A stretch of 46,177 nt of DNA from Pseudomonadota bacterium (lineage in GTDB: Bacteria; Desulfobacterota; Desulfarculia; Desulfarculales; Desulfarculaceae): positions 1 to 46,177 of the forward strand of contig JAHIQI010000025.1 in NCBI GenBank assembly GCA_018902755.1, read 5' to 3'. The translations under genes were made by a program, and so were the position numbers. This document shows positions 32,375 through 41,441 of the stretch, piece after piece. How positions within the stretch are numbered: position 1 is the first letter of the stretch; the number at the start of each line of letters is the position of its first letter. The notes beneath the pieces were generated by a model. It saw only the letters and a list, made by a program, of their open reading frames with translations, was not told the DNA's origin and made no database searches.

Positions 32375-33679
32375 CTACATCTTTGATGGCAGCCATAGTA
32401 CCAAGTCCGGGAAGAGAACGAGCAGTACCAACAACAGGAAGTCCACGACCAAGAACGGCAGCACTCCCTTGACGATGTGGCTCATGGCGACCTCCGGCGG
32501 TGCGACCCCCTTGAGCACGAACAGATTGAAGCCAAAGGGTGGGGTACAGTAGCCGATCTCGGACAAGAGGGTGGCCAGGACACCGAACCAGATCAGGTCC
32601 ACATTGGCAGATACCAGAGCTGGCAGAAAAAAGGGGATGGTCAGGGTCAGCATGCCTGCCGGGTCTATGAAGCATCCCATGACCAGATAAACGGCCATCA
32701 TTACCAGCACGAGGGCAATGGGGCCCAGGCCCATACCCGTTATGCTCTGGGTGATAAGATCCGAGACCCCGGTGGCGGAAACCGTGAAGGTAAAGAACTT
32801 GGCCCCAGCGATGATGAACAGCACGAAGGCCGTGGTCAGCCCCGCCCGCTTGGTGGCCTCGAAGAGCTTGGCCAGGTTTAGGCGCCGCATGGCCAGGCCG
32901 ATGCACACCGAGGCCAGGACCCCCAACGCCGCCACCTCGGTGGGCGTGGCGATGCCGGTGTAAAAGGCATAGAACATCGTCAGGAAGATCAGCACAAAAG
33001 GGATCACCGAGCGTGACACCCGCATCTTCCTGGCAAAGGAAAGCTTCTCGGTGGAAATGGGCGCGCTTTCCGGGCGCAGATAGCCTTGGACAAGGGTGAC
33101 TATTACAAAACCCAACGCCATCAGCATCCCGGGCACCACACCGGCGATGAACAGCTTGCCGATGGATTGGTCGGCCAGAGCCCCATAAAGAATCATGATG
33201 ATGCTGGGGGGGATCATCACCCCAAGGGTGCCGCCAACCCCCACGGTTCCGCTGGCAAAGGACTTTTTGTATCCCAGGCGCAGCATTTCCATCAGGGCGA
33301 TGACCCCCACCGCCGCGATGGTGGCGGTGCTCGACCCGCTGACCGCTGCGAACATCCCGCAGCCGACCACCGTAGCCGCGGCTATGCCGCCCCGCACCCG
33401 ACCGGTCCATATCTTGATGGAGTTGAACAGGTCCTCGCCTATACCAGCTACAACCACCACCTCGGCCATGAACAGGAACAGGGGCAAACAGAGCAGTATG
33501 TCCGAGGAGCAGGTGCCGTAGAAGGTCTGCACTATCTGCATTATGGCCCCGCTACCGATCCAGAGGAGGCAGGCCACGATGCCCAGGGTGCACAGGGCAA
33601 AGGCGATGGGCACCCCCAGAAGCAGAAGGACCAGGAGAAAGAGGCTGAGGATCAGAGAGGGGTAGATGCTAGCCTCCAT
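32375..33679 (-). CDS. dctM: TRAP transporter large permease (second system)
   Basis: The 434-residue membrane protein has the DctM pattern: GVPIAFALCTLG, GMFAAVSGSSTATIAAVG, and GFNLFVLKGVAPPEVAMSHIVKGV near the C-terminus, with about 12 hydrophobic segments. It overlaps the small-permease gene by 11 bases. It is clearly a homologue of the large permease at 16205-17515 but diverged along its whole length, so the two transporters are not a recent duplication. The 93 bases to the ligase downstream hold no recognisable feature. Confidence 0.92.
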   Translation of the reverse strand: MEASIYPSLILSLFLLVLLLLGVPIAFALCTLGIVACLLWIGSGAIMQIVQTFYGTCSSDILLCLPLFLFMAEVVVVAGIGEDLFNSIKIWTGRVRGGIAAATVVGCGMFAAVSGSSTATIAAVGVIALMEMLRLGYKKSFASGTVGVGGTLGVMIPPSIIMILYGALADQSIGKLFIAGVVPGMLMALGFVIVTLVQGYLRPESAPISTEKLSFARKMRVSRSVIPFVLIFLTMFYAFYTGIATPTEVAALGVLASVCIGLAMRRLNLAKLFEATKRAGLTTAFVLFIIAGAKFFTFTVSATGVSDLITQSITGMGLGPIALVLVMMAVYLVMGCFIDPAGMLTLTIPFFLPALVSANVDLIWFGVLATLLSEIGYCTPPFGFNLFVLKGVAPPEVAMSHIVKGVLPFLVVDFLLLVLLVLFPDLVLWLPSKM

Positions 33680-34163
33680 GGTTGTCCCCCCTTAACATGG
33701 AGGCGCAGCTCCATATTTTATAGACGGCAATGAAAATCAGATAATAGGCCCCCAAGGCCATGATGCCGTAGAGGGCCCACTTGGGCACGGGGAGCCCTCC
33801 CGAGGTCTTCCACCCGAAGGCCCAGGCCTCCCAGGCCATCTTGCCCGCATAAAACCCAAGGTACATACAGGGCACCAGCACCACCGCGTTTATCACCATC
33901 CCTATGATGGCGTTAGGGACCCCGGTGAAACGCTTCTTCACTAGGGCCATCCCGATGTGGCGGTCCTCATATAGGGCTTGGCCGGTTTTTATGAAGGCGC
34001 ACCAGAGCATGGCGAAGTAGGCCAGTTCCATGGCCGCTGGTAAGGGATAGCGGAACATGTACCGCCCGAAAACCGCCGTCAGCACACCAATGGTTATTAC
34101 GACGAAGAGAGCGGCGTTGATGTAATCAACTACACGATTGATGCGCAGGATAATTTTACGCAT
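33669..34163 (-). CDS. dctQ: TRAP transporter small permease (second system)
   Basis: The roughly 164-residue protein has four hydrophobic helices, beginning INRVVDYINAALFVVITIGV, and the typical AMLWCAFIKTGQALYEDRHIGM loop. The start is the ATG at 34163 with GGAAGAAGG upstream; a longer frame to 34283 has no membrane or domain character and is rejected. It forms the membrane part of the second TRAP system with the overlapping dctM. The gap to dctP contains a strong hairpin. Confidence 0.87.
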   Translation of the reverse strand: MRKIILRINRVVDYINAALFVVITIGVLTAVFGRYMFRYPLPAAMELAYFAMLWCAFIKTGQALYEDRHIGMALVKKRFTGVPNAIIGMVINAVVLVPCMYLGFYAGKMAWEAWAFGWKTSGGLPVPKWALYGIMALGAYYLIFIAVYKIWSCASMLRGDNHGG

Positions 34164-34301
34164 GCCTTCTTCCGATCCTCGGAGGGATGAATAGGTCCAC
34201 CAGCAGACTGACGGTCCAGGGCCTTGGACGGCTGAACATGTTCTTCCCCATCGCTTTGGGTAGGTTTCAGGCTTTACGGGCACATAGGGTTTTGGTTTTG
34301 T

Positions 34302-34334
34302 GGACGGTAGGCCAGGGTGCCCGGCCTGCCGTCC
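34302..34334 (-). other. Intercistronic hairpin after dctP (copy 2)
   Basis: GGACGGCAGGCC (34334-34323) and GGCCTACCGTCC (34313-34302) on the minus strand form a 12-bp stem with one G-U pair and a nine-base loop. It starts ten bases after the dctP stop and has no U-tract. The likely role is differential expression of the receptor over the permease subunits. It corresponds in position to the hairpin after the first dctP, with unrelated sequence. Confidence 0.6.
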
Positions 34335-34344
34335 GTGATCATGC

Positions 34345-35358
34345 TCAGCGCACTCCTAAGATTTTGGCGATCTCCTGTCCGGGCTTACCGTTCTTTTGAA
34401 TGACCGGCCCCCAAGTGGGTGCCAGCTTGTTTAAAAGCTCTTGGTTCACAGCCTGGGACATCACTTTGGGCTGAATCTTCAAAGCGGGGAGCTTTTTGTC
34501 CAAGATCAGCTTGTCAGAGGCTGCGGACATGTCGTTGGTGAAGCTCACCACCCGACTGCCTACCTCCATGATCGCCTTGCGGTTTTTACTGGAAAGGCTC
34601 TCCCAGACACCCTTATTGATCACGAAGTACTGGCCGCAGATGATCATGCCCTTGGGGACAAGCATCACGTTGGGCGCCACCTCGTATAACTTGGCCCCCA
34701 CGTAGCGGCTGTAAATGTTCCAGCCGCTGTCAATGGTGCCTTTCTGCAGGGCCATGTAGCTTTCGCTGGCGGGGATCTTGACCGGGGCGCAGCCCAAGGC
34801 TTTGAAAGAAGCGTCATAGGCGCCACCGGCGCTGCGCACCAAGGTGTTCTGGAAATCCTTCATGGCTCCGGTTACCGGCGCCTTGGAATAGAACAGGTAG
34901 TGCAGAACGTGAGGCATACTCACAATGACTACATTAATATTGAGGTGCTTGTTAATGATGTCCCTAATGGGGCCGTGGATGGTGCGCCATTTGGCATAAG
35001 TGATGTTGGGGGCGCCGAAGGTCATGAGCATGCCGGTGAGAGGCCAAAGGGATTGCTCGTAGGCACCGGGCACGAATGCGGCATCCAACACCCCGCTGTG
35101 CACGCTGGACAAGGCTTGTTTGGCGGGCACCAGGGAGTTGCCGGGGAAAATCTTGAACTTGACCTCGCCGTTGGTCTTCTTGGCCACCTCATCGGCAAAG
35201 TACTGAACCGTCTTGTAGAGCTCCCGCCCGGGGGAATACAAGGTGGCCAGCTTAAGGGTGTGCGATCCGGCCAGCGCCTGCCCGCCGGAAACATGACCCA
35301 AACAAAGTAACAGGATACCCAGGACCACCAAAAATTTGGCATGGGTGAACTTTTTCAT
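34345..35358 (-). CDS. dctP: TRAP transporter periplasmic solute receptor (second system)
   Basis: The 337-residue precursor has a signal peptide (MKKFTHAKFLVVLGILLLCLG, cleavage near ALAGS) and the DctP domain: YFADEVAKKTNGEVKFKIFPGNSLV, the segment LVRSAGGAYDASFKALGCAPVKIPASE with the carboxylate-binding Arg candidate in LVRSAGG, and LQKGTIDSGWNIYSRYVGAKLYEV. The start is the ATG at 35358, seven bases after GGGAGGG. It belongs to the same DctP group as the receptor at 21615 but is clearly a different protein, so the two probably import related acids. Confidence 0.9.
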   Translation of the reverse strand: MKKFTHAKFLVVLGILLLCLGHVSGGQALAGSHTLKLATLYSPGRELYKTVQYFADEVAKKTNGEVKFKIFPGNSLVPAKQALSSVHSGVLDAAFVPGAYEQSLWPLTGMLMTFGAPNITYAKWRTIHGPIRDIINKHLNINVVIVSMPHVLHYLFYSKAPVTGAMKDFQNTLVRSAGGAYDASFKALGCAPVKIPASESYMALQKGTIDSGWNIYSRYVGAKLYEVAPNVMLVPKGMIICGQYFVINKGVWESLSSKNRKAIMEVGSRVVSFTNDMSAASDKLILDKKLPALKIQPKVMSQAVNQELLNKLAPTWGPVIQKNGKPGQEIAKILGVR

Positions 35359-35738
35359 GGACAGACCCTCCCTGCGAAATGGTGAAAAAGGCATGCAATT
35401 GACCCCAAGCCTGCGATACCCTGATCACGCTGTTCAGTCACCCATGCGGCTAGAAGGCAACCGCTTCGCCATTGATTAGGCCTTGAGTCCCGCCATCATC
35501 CAACAAGGCAGCTACTCTTGAGCGACTGCAGTATCCCTGGATGCCTTACTCCTTTAAGCGCGAAAGCCCCGGTCCGCAGGCCGCAGTTTACAGCCGTTTT
35601 AAGGAGCCCCCTTTTGACCAAAATCTATTTTGTTTAATAATTACGCCTCCTTTGCGCTCCGCTATTAATTCAAGAGGAGCTAACCTAGTTGGGTGCGGGC
35701 CCTTTGGTGCACCCCGGTTAACTCAAGGCTCAATGCCG
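35359..35738 (-). promoter_or_regulatory. Long leader of the second TRAP operon
   Basis: If the promoter at 35745-35772 is used, the dctP message starts with about 380 untranslated nucleotides. No ORF with a ribosome site was found on the minus strand, and I did not recognise a cobalamin or other riboswitch core. Short GC inverted repeats (for example GGTGCACC at 35706) are present. A second, closer promoter cannot be excluded. Confidence 0.3.
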
Positions 35739-35744
35739 TTTTTG

Positions 35745-35775
35745 ATAATAATATAGCTAACAATATTGTCAACCT
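35745..35775 (-). promoter_or_regulatory. Promoter of the second TRAP operon with operator-like word
   Basis: Reading leftward, TTGACA (35772-35767) and TATTAT (35750-35745) are separated by 16 bases, a strong sigma-70-type promoter. The -35 overlaps TTGTCAACCT (35766-35775), which shares TTGTCAAC with the operator of the first dctP operon but lacks the perfect right half. The two halves of the regulon thus appear to share a control site. Confidence 0.55.
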
Positions 35776-36201
35776 TTTTTATGTTAAAAAATCAGCCCCG
35801 CTAGCCATAACCCCAAAAAGCTCTTTATATTGTATAAACTAACAGTTATGCTGGAAGATACTGTATGGACCAGACAAAAAACCAGTTGCGAGTTATGTCT
35901 GTCCCTCTCAAAGCGGCTTAGGAATGAAACAACAAATCCCCCATCCTTTCCATAGGAGAGGATGGCAAGCGATGCCATTAGTTAAGCGGTTTTTTGCATC
36001 AATTATGTTGGCAATAATTTTGACCATCTTGCAGACTCAAATTTAGTGGATTATAAATATAATTATGGATTGTAGGGTCAGATAGGCTGGGTCCATAGCA
36101 TGCCGTACCTTGGGTTCTAGGAGGCAACCTGGAGAGCATTCCACGAATTTCCCCACAATTTGCGGGCGTACACAGCAAGGCGTGCCGAAGTAAGGAGACA
36201 A
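35776..36201. other. AT-rich divergent gap before the second GntR gene
   Basis: This stretch of about 430 bases holds no convincing gene on either strand. It is AT-rich and must contain the promoter of the GntR gene at 36202. A TTGACC word at 36020 has no well-placed -10. I found no clear second TTGT-N2-ACAA site here. Confidence 0.4.
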
Positions 36202-36894
36202 ATGTCTGAAAAATCTTCAAAAACATATTCTTTCCATAGCGACATTGATTTTGTGATCAAAAACTTGCGCACGGAGATTTACTCGGGACAGCGGCTGCCC
36301 CGGGAGCGCTTGGTTGAAAAGGATCTCGCCGACACCTACAAAGTCAACCGCATGGTGGTGCGCCAGGGACTCAGTAAGCTCGAGTCAGAAGGTCTAGTCT
36401 TCATAGAGCCCTATAAAGGGGCTTCGGTAGCTGAAATTTCACTGGAGGACGTTTATGAAAAATATCAAATTATAGCTATGCTAGAGGGTTACGCTGCGGG
36501 GTTGGCCACCGAGAAACTAGGCAAAGAGGAGGTTCAGAACTTAGAGAATAATTTGGCAGAACAGGATGCCGTGCAGTTAGAGAATGTGGCCAACTGGCAC
36601 CGCTTAAATATTGAATTCCACAAAATCATCAACCTGCACTGCGGTAACCGTCAGTTGGTCAATATGATCAGACGCCATTCTCAATTCAGGAGTTACTGGT
36701 TCATCGTCCTGTCCGTGCCGGGTAGAATTTCCACTAATATTAATGAACACCATCAGTTGTTACAGCTAGTTAAAGACAAGAAACCCAATGAAGTCAGGAT
36801 GCTCATGGAGTCTCACGTACTCAATGCAGGTGAGTATATGGTCGAATTTCTGAGAAAAAATGTTCCTATTGGTTTGTGGAGGGAGCGATCATAA
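36202..36894 (+). CDS. GntR-family regulator (FCD type), copy 2
   Basis: The 230-residue protein has a winged helix at about 15-80 (EIYSGQRLPRERLVEKDLA, RMVVRQGLSKLESEGLV) and an FCD domain. The ATG at 36202 has AAGGAG upstream. It is a clear paralogue of the regulator at 20901-21563: both contain EIYSG-x-RLPRERLVE, EKY-x-I-AMLEGYAA, YWFIVLS-x-PGRIS and a C-terminal N-x-PIGLWRE. Such a tail is not a general FCD feature. It is divergently oriented from the second TRAP operon, the usual place for its controller. It is more AT-rich than copy 1. Confidence 0.9.
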   Translation: MSEKSSKTYSFHSDIDFVIKNLRTEIYSGQRLPRERLVEKDLADTYKVNRMVVRQGLSKLESEGLVFIEPYKGASVAEISLEDVYEKYQIIAMLEGYAAGLATEKLGKEEVQNLENNLAEQDAVQLENVANWHRLNIEFHKIINLHCGNRQLVNMIRRHSQFRSYWFIVLSVPGRISTNINEHHQLLQLVKDKKPNEVRMLMESHVLNAGEYMVEFLRKNVPIGLWRERS

Positions 36895-36904
36895 TTTTTT
36901 TCTA

Positions 36905-37680
36905 ATGCTAAAAAAATTTACACAGCTGTTCTCGCAGGTGGCCATCTTTCGCTTCGGCGTAATCAGTGACTTCTTCGTGCGCGATCAGATGGAGCGAGGT
37001 GAGCGGGAGAGGCTTCTGGAGGACAAGTGCGCCCAGCGCTGGCAGATACCCTTCTCCAACCGAACCAGGCTGTCGCGCAGCACCATCCTGAGCTGGGTCA
37101 GGCTATACCGGCAAGGCGGCCAAAAGCTGGAGTCGCTCTACCCCCAGGGCAGGAATGACCGGGGCCGCCCCAGGGCCCTGGACGAGGACACCGCCCAGGC
37201 CCTGATTCGCCTGAAGAGGGAGATGCCCAAGGCCTCGGTGAGCACCATCATCGTGGAGATGAGACGCCGGCGCCTGGCCTCCCCAGATGTCGAGCTCGAG
37301 GGCCCCACCGTTTACCGCTTCCTGCGCTAGCTGGGACTGATGGGAAACAAGGCCGCCCCAGCTATCGACCGCAGAAAATTTGAGGCCGAGCTGCCCAATG
37401 ACATCTGGCAGTCCGACGCCATGCACGGGCCCATGCTCCAGGTGGGCGATAAACGCCGCAAGAGCTACCTCTTCGCCTTCATCGACGACATGAGCCGGCT
37501 GGTGCCCCACGCCGAATTTTTCCTCTCCGAGGGTCTGGCCACCTACCTGGAGGCCTTGCGCCAGGCCCTGCTCAAGCGGGGCTGCCCAGAAAGCTCTACC
37601 TGGACAACGGCGCCGCCTTTCGCTCCCGGCACCTGGAGGAGATAACCGCCTCCCTGGGCATAGCGAATTACAGCGTGTAA
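36905..37680 (+). pseudogene. DDE (rve-type) IS transposase, multiply broken
   Basis: The frame encodes an N-terminal helix-turn-helix (RSTILSWVRLYRQGG), a linker, and the start of an RNase H-fold integrase core with the first Asp in IWQSDAMHGP. It has an in-frame TAG at 37328-37330 just before LGLMGNKAAP. A one-base deletion near 37582 shifts the frame; in the corrected frame the second Asp appears in LYLDNGAAF. The protein ends early at the TAA at 37678, before the catalytic Glu. It is therefore dead. It begins 10 bases after the GntR stop, which marks it as an old insertion scar bordering the catabolic island. Confidence 0.85.
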
Positions 37681-38276
37681 ATGCTATCTGAATATAATTG
37701 ACTTGTCTGTTCAGTTTACATATCGACTATTCATTCACATCGAGCAGCTTCTCCATGATTAACAGAGCCGATGCAAGCCTACTCTTGCCAGATTAATCCG
37801 TTCATGGGATCCGCGCGCCAACATTGAGCGCTTCAGGAGCCAGGCTAAACAGTGCCATTTCACAAATGCGTTTTGTGCCACTTTAAAAATGCGTTCAGGA
37901 TTTTGGCACATTTTGGAGGGATTCTCTCACACAGACTCTCACACAGCACCGCTCGCTATTTGGTTCAAATCCCTTTCAGGAACTAAACTATAAGGGATGC
38001 AATTGTAGGCCGCCCCAGAACTCATGGCAAAGACTAAGCTTGCACTAGCTCTGTTTGTTCCGAGGTAGCTGCCTGATATGAAATGAGTAGCCGATACTGG
38101 TAAATTAAAATGCGTCGCTATTATTCGCAGTAGGGCATGCAAGCATCACTTTAGATAATCCAGAATGATTTCATCTCCGGCCTGACCTGCGGCCTCCATG
38201 CCCATAGCCGCGATGGGCCTAAAACCCTAACTTATGCCCCAGCAATAATATGGTGGAAGGTCAATGTCGTAGAGGA
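37681..38276. other. Intergenic scar region between the catabolic island and the liv operon
   Basis: No intact gene is present. The stretch holds an IS-end-like repeat (37852-37910). At 38146-38218 on the minus strand there is a 24-codon frame (words AAMGMEAAGQAGDE and ILDYLK, then TGA) that looks like the 3' end of a lost gene which I cannot identify. The rest shows no structure I can support. Confidence 0.35.
37852..37910. repeat. IS-end-like repeats: two 23-bp direct units plus an inverted half-unit
   Basis: GTGCCA-(T/C)-TT units start at 37852 and 37875, exactly 23 bp apart, and both run into AAATGCGTT. An inverted TGGCACA follows at 37904-37910. Multiple spaced 20-25 bp repeats beginning TGTGCCA resemble the ends of transposons that move with a DDE transposase and an ATPase. 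It lies about 170 bases beyond the dead transposase, so it may be the surviving end of that element. Confidence 0.5.
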
Positions 38277-38313
38277 TTAAAAAGGGCCCACCCGGGAGAA
38301 ACCGGGCGGGCCC
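38277..38313 (-). terminator. Intrinsic terminator of the liv/amide operon
   Basis: On the minus strand a 12-bp GC-rich stem (GGGCCCGCCCGG at 38313-38302 with CCGGGTGGGCCC at 38295-38284, one G-U pair, six-base loop) is followed at once by TTTTT. It is 31 bases after the livK stop, a textbook Rho-independent terminator. Confidence 0.9.
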
Positions 38314-38343
38314 TTGGGCGTATCTGGTTGTGGGCGTCGGGTT

Positions 38344-39504
38344 TTAGTCCTGAAGGACCTTCTCGCCCTGGACCCGGCCCAGGATCTCGTACTTACCGTC
38401 CTTGACCTGAATCAGGAACTCGTCCAGCACGATCTGGTTGTTCTTGTCGAAGTAGATTTCGCGGCCCTGCACGCTGGGATACTTGACCTTGGTCAGGGCG
38501 TCGCGCACCGCCGCCGGAGCGGTGCTCTTGGCCAGCGCCATGGCCTTGGCCACGATGTACACCGTCTCAAAGCCGCTCATGGCGAACTTGTCCGGCACCT
38601 GGTTGTAGGCCTTCTGGTAGGCCGCCACGAACTTCTTGTTGGCCGGGGTGTCGATGTTGGGCACGTAGCGGGTGGGGCCGGCCAGACCGTTGGAGTTGGC
38701 GCCGGTGAGCTTCATGAAGTCGGGGTTGAAGTAGGCGCTGGTGGGGTCCAACAGGCGCACTTGTTTGGTCAGGCCGATCTCGGCCATCTGGTTGGTGGCC
38801 ACGGAATGCTCGGCGGTGTTGGCGATCAGGGCGATTCCGTCGGGCTTCTGGGCGCGGATCTTGGTGAGCAGGGTGTAGTAGTCGGTGGCCCCCTGGGGGT
38901 GATACTCCACCGCCACGACCTTGCCGCCTTCCTTTTTCACCAGGTTGCTAAGCGATTCCACGCCGCCCCGGCCGTAGTCATCGTTGCGGGCCAGGAAAGC
39001 CCAGCGCTTGATCTTCAGGGAGTTGATGGCCTCCTTGACAAAGGCGCGGGCCATCATGTCGGAGTTGTCGCAGTTGCGGAAGATCCACTGGTTGCCCTGC
39101 TTGGTGATGGGCGGGGCGATGGAAATGGGGGTGATCTGGGGCACCTTGTTGCGCTTGGCCACCTCGGCGTCGGCCAGGGTGGAGGTGCTGCAGAAGTCGC
39201 CGATGACCACGGACACCTTGTCGCGGGTCATTAGCTTTTCCACCGCCGCCACGGACATGCGCGGGTTGCAGGTGCTGTCCTCTTTGACGATCTCGATGGG
39301 CATCTTCTGGCCGTTGAAGTCGATGCCGCCGGCGGCGTTGATCTGCTTGACCGCCAGGTCGATGCCGTTGAAGGTGCGGGTGCCGTCGGAGCCCACCGGA
39401 CCGGAGAAGGGCAGGACCACGCCTACTTTCACAGGTCCCGCCGCCCAGGCCGCAGTGGCCATGAGGGCTATGATGGCCGTTGCCAAAATCGCTATTTTCT
39501 TCAT
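38344..39504 (-). CDS. livK: Branched-chain amino-acid/amide-type ABC periplasmic binding protein
   Basis: The 386-residue precursor has a signal peptide (MKKIAILATAIIALMATAAWA) and the type I periplasmic-binding fold of the LivJ/LivK/AmiC group: VKVGVVLPFSGPVGSDGTRTFNGIDLAVKQINAAGGI at the N-terminus (quoted in part), VIGDFCSTSTLA and RNDDYGRGGVESL in the middle. It is the last gene of the operon and is followed by a terminator; end placement gives it its own strong 3' hairpin. Co-occurrence with two amidases suggests that the ligand is a short-chain amide, urea-like compound or amino acid. Confidence 0.9.
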   Translation of the reverse strand: MKKIAILATAIIALMATAAWAAGPVKVGVVLPFSGPVGSDGTRTFNGIDLAVKQINAAGGIDFNGQKMPIEIVKEDSTCNPRMSVAAVEKLMTRDKVSVVIGDFCSTSTLADAEVAKRNKVPQITPISIAPPITKQGNQWIFRNCDNSDMMARAFVKEAINSLKIKRWAFLARNDDYGRGGVESLSNLVKKEGGKVVAVEYHPQGATDYYTLLTKIRAQKPDGIALIANTAEHSVATNQMAEIGLTKQVRLLDPTSAYFNPDFMKLTGANSNGLAGPTRYVPNIDTPANKKFVAAYQKAYNQVPDKFAMSGFETVYIVAKAMALAKSTAPAAVRDALTKVKYPSVQGREIYFDKNNQIVLDEFLIQVKDGKYEILGRVQGEKVLQD

Positions 39505-39961
39505 CTATCTTTCTCCTCTGCTGTGTGTGCTCAGTAAGAGCTGATTGTCTGAAACCGCCAAACAAAGCCGGTGGTCGACCGGCGTGAAATTCTATAAAAG
39601 CAGCGACATTTGCTGGATGCGCGCACTCAGGGGGGTGAGGGGTGTTATCCTTGCGCCGGTCAACTCCACCCGCCAGGGCACCTCCACCGGTTTGAGGCCG
39701 ATCTCCTGGTAGGCGTAGACCACCCGGTAGACGCCGTGCTTCAGCTTTTCGGCCCGCCATCCCAACACCCCGATGCCCCGGTTGGACTGGGGCTTCCACT
39801 GGCGCATGTTCAGCTCCATCAAGCTGCCGATGGTCTCGGGCCCGCCTTGTTGGCCGCCGTAGCCCTCCACCAGGAGCCGTGCCCGCGCCCCATCGGGGGC
39901 CGGGGACGCCGCCGGGGCGGCCGCCACGGCCGAGGCCCCCAGGAGCAAGGCCAGGAGCAGG

Positions 39962-40658
<697 letters not shown>

Positions 40659-40666
<8 letters not shown>

Positions 40667-41426
40667 TGGCCTGCCTCCCCAGATAGACCTCGATCACCTT
40701 GTGGTTGGCGCGGATCTCCTCCGGCTTCCCCTCGGCGATTAGCTCGCCGTAGTCCAGGACGAAAACCCGCTCGGATATGTTCATCACCAGGCGCATGTTG
40801 TGCTCCACCAGGCCCACGGTGATGCCGGTTTCCTGGATCTTGCGGATGGTGCCCAGCATGCGCAGGGACTCCATGGGGTTCATGCCCGCGGCGGGCTCGT
40901 CCAGCAAGAGAAGCTTTGGCTCCACGGCCAGGGCGATGGCGATGTTCAGAAGCTTCTGTTCGCCGTAGGGCAGGTTCTGGGTGATGAGGTCGCGCATGTC
41001 GGCCATGCCCATGAATTCCAGAATCTCCAGGGCGTGGTCGCGCTTGTTTTGCTTTTGATCCCGTGCGGCCCGGTTGGCCAACAAGGACTGCCACAGAGTG
41101 GTGCTGTCGTGCAGGTGGTGGCCGATCATGACCGCCTCCAGCACCGTGAGGTCCCGGAATATCTTGGTCTGCTGAAAGGTGCGCACCACGCCCAATTTGG
41201 CGATGTCCGAGGTGGGCAGATGGCTCATCTCGGTGCCTTGAAAGCGAACCGAGCCCGAGTCGGCCCGGGTCACCCCGGTGATGAGATCGAACAGCGTGGT
41301 CTTGCCCGCCCCGTTGGGGCCGATGATGCTGACGATCTCGCCTTCCTGGATGCTCAGGCTGATGTCGCTGTTGGCGTTCACGCCGCCGTAGGACTTCGAT
41401 AGATTGCTGATCTTTAGAAAATCCAT
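40659..41426 (-). CDS. livG: ABC transporter ATPase, LivG type
   Basis: The 255-residue ATPase has Walker A GPNGAGKTT, the characteristic LivG stretch VRTFQQTKIF, a signature region LPYGEQKLLNIA (the LSGGQ loop reads LPYGE, as usual for LivG), Walker B LLLLDEPAAGMNP and a C-terminal VIEVYLG. It pairs with LivF in the membrane complex. It lies 15 bases after livM. Confidence 0.95.
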
Positions 41427-41441
41427 GATTCTTTCCGCCGC

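Noticed and set aside
32292..33410. A 372-codon minus-strand frame overlapping the second dctM.
   Set aside because: It is dctM read in another frame, with a composition rich in His, Arg and Gly; dctM has the conserved motifs.
572..37910. TGTGCCA at 572 and its inverse TGGCACA at 37904-37910 could be terminal inverted repeats of a single 37-kb transposon spanning the island.
   Set aside because: Only seven bases match, the flanks (tatgc and ttttg) show no target duplication, and at least two unrelated element types lie inside. Chance is adequate.
38146..38218. A 24-codon minus-strand frame that reads like the 3' end of a gene.
   Set aside because: Too short to identify and without a start; noted only as a possible relic in the intergenic entry.
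38314..39234. A long plus-strand open frame of 306 codons opposite livK.
   Set aside because: It is rich in Gly, His, Val and Leu in the way typical of an antisense frame of a high-GC gene, has no ribosome site, and livK on the other strand is unmistakable. The same applies to the frames at 13939-15051, 19913-20803 and 26397-27521.
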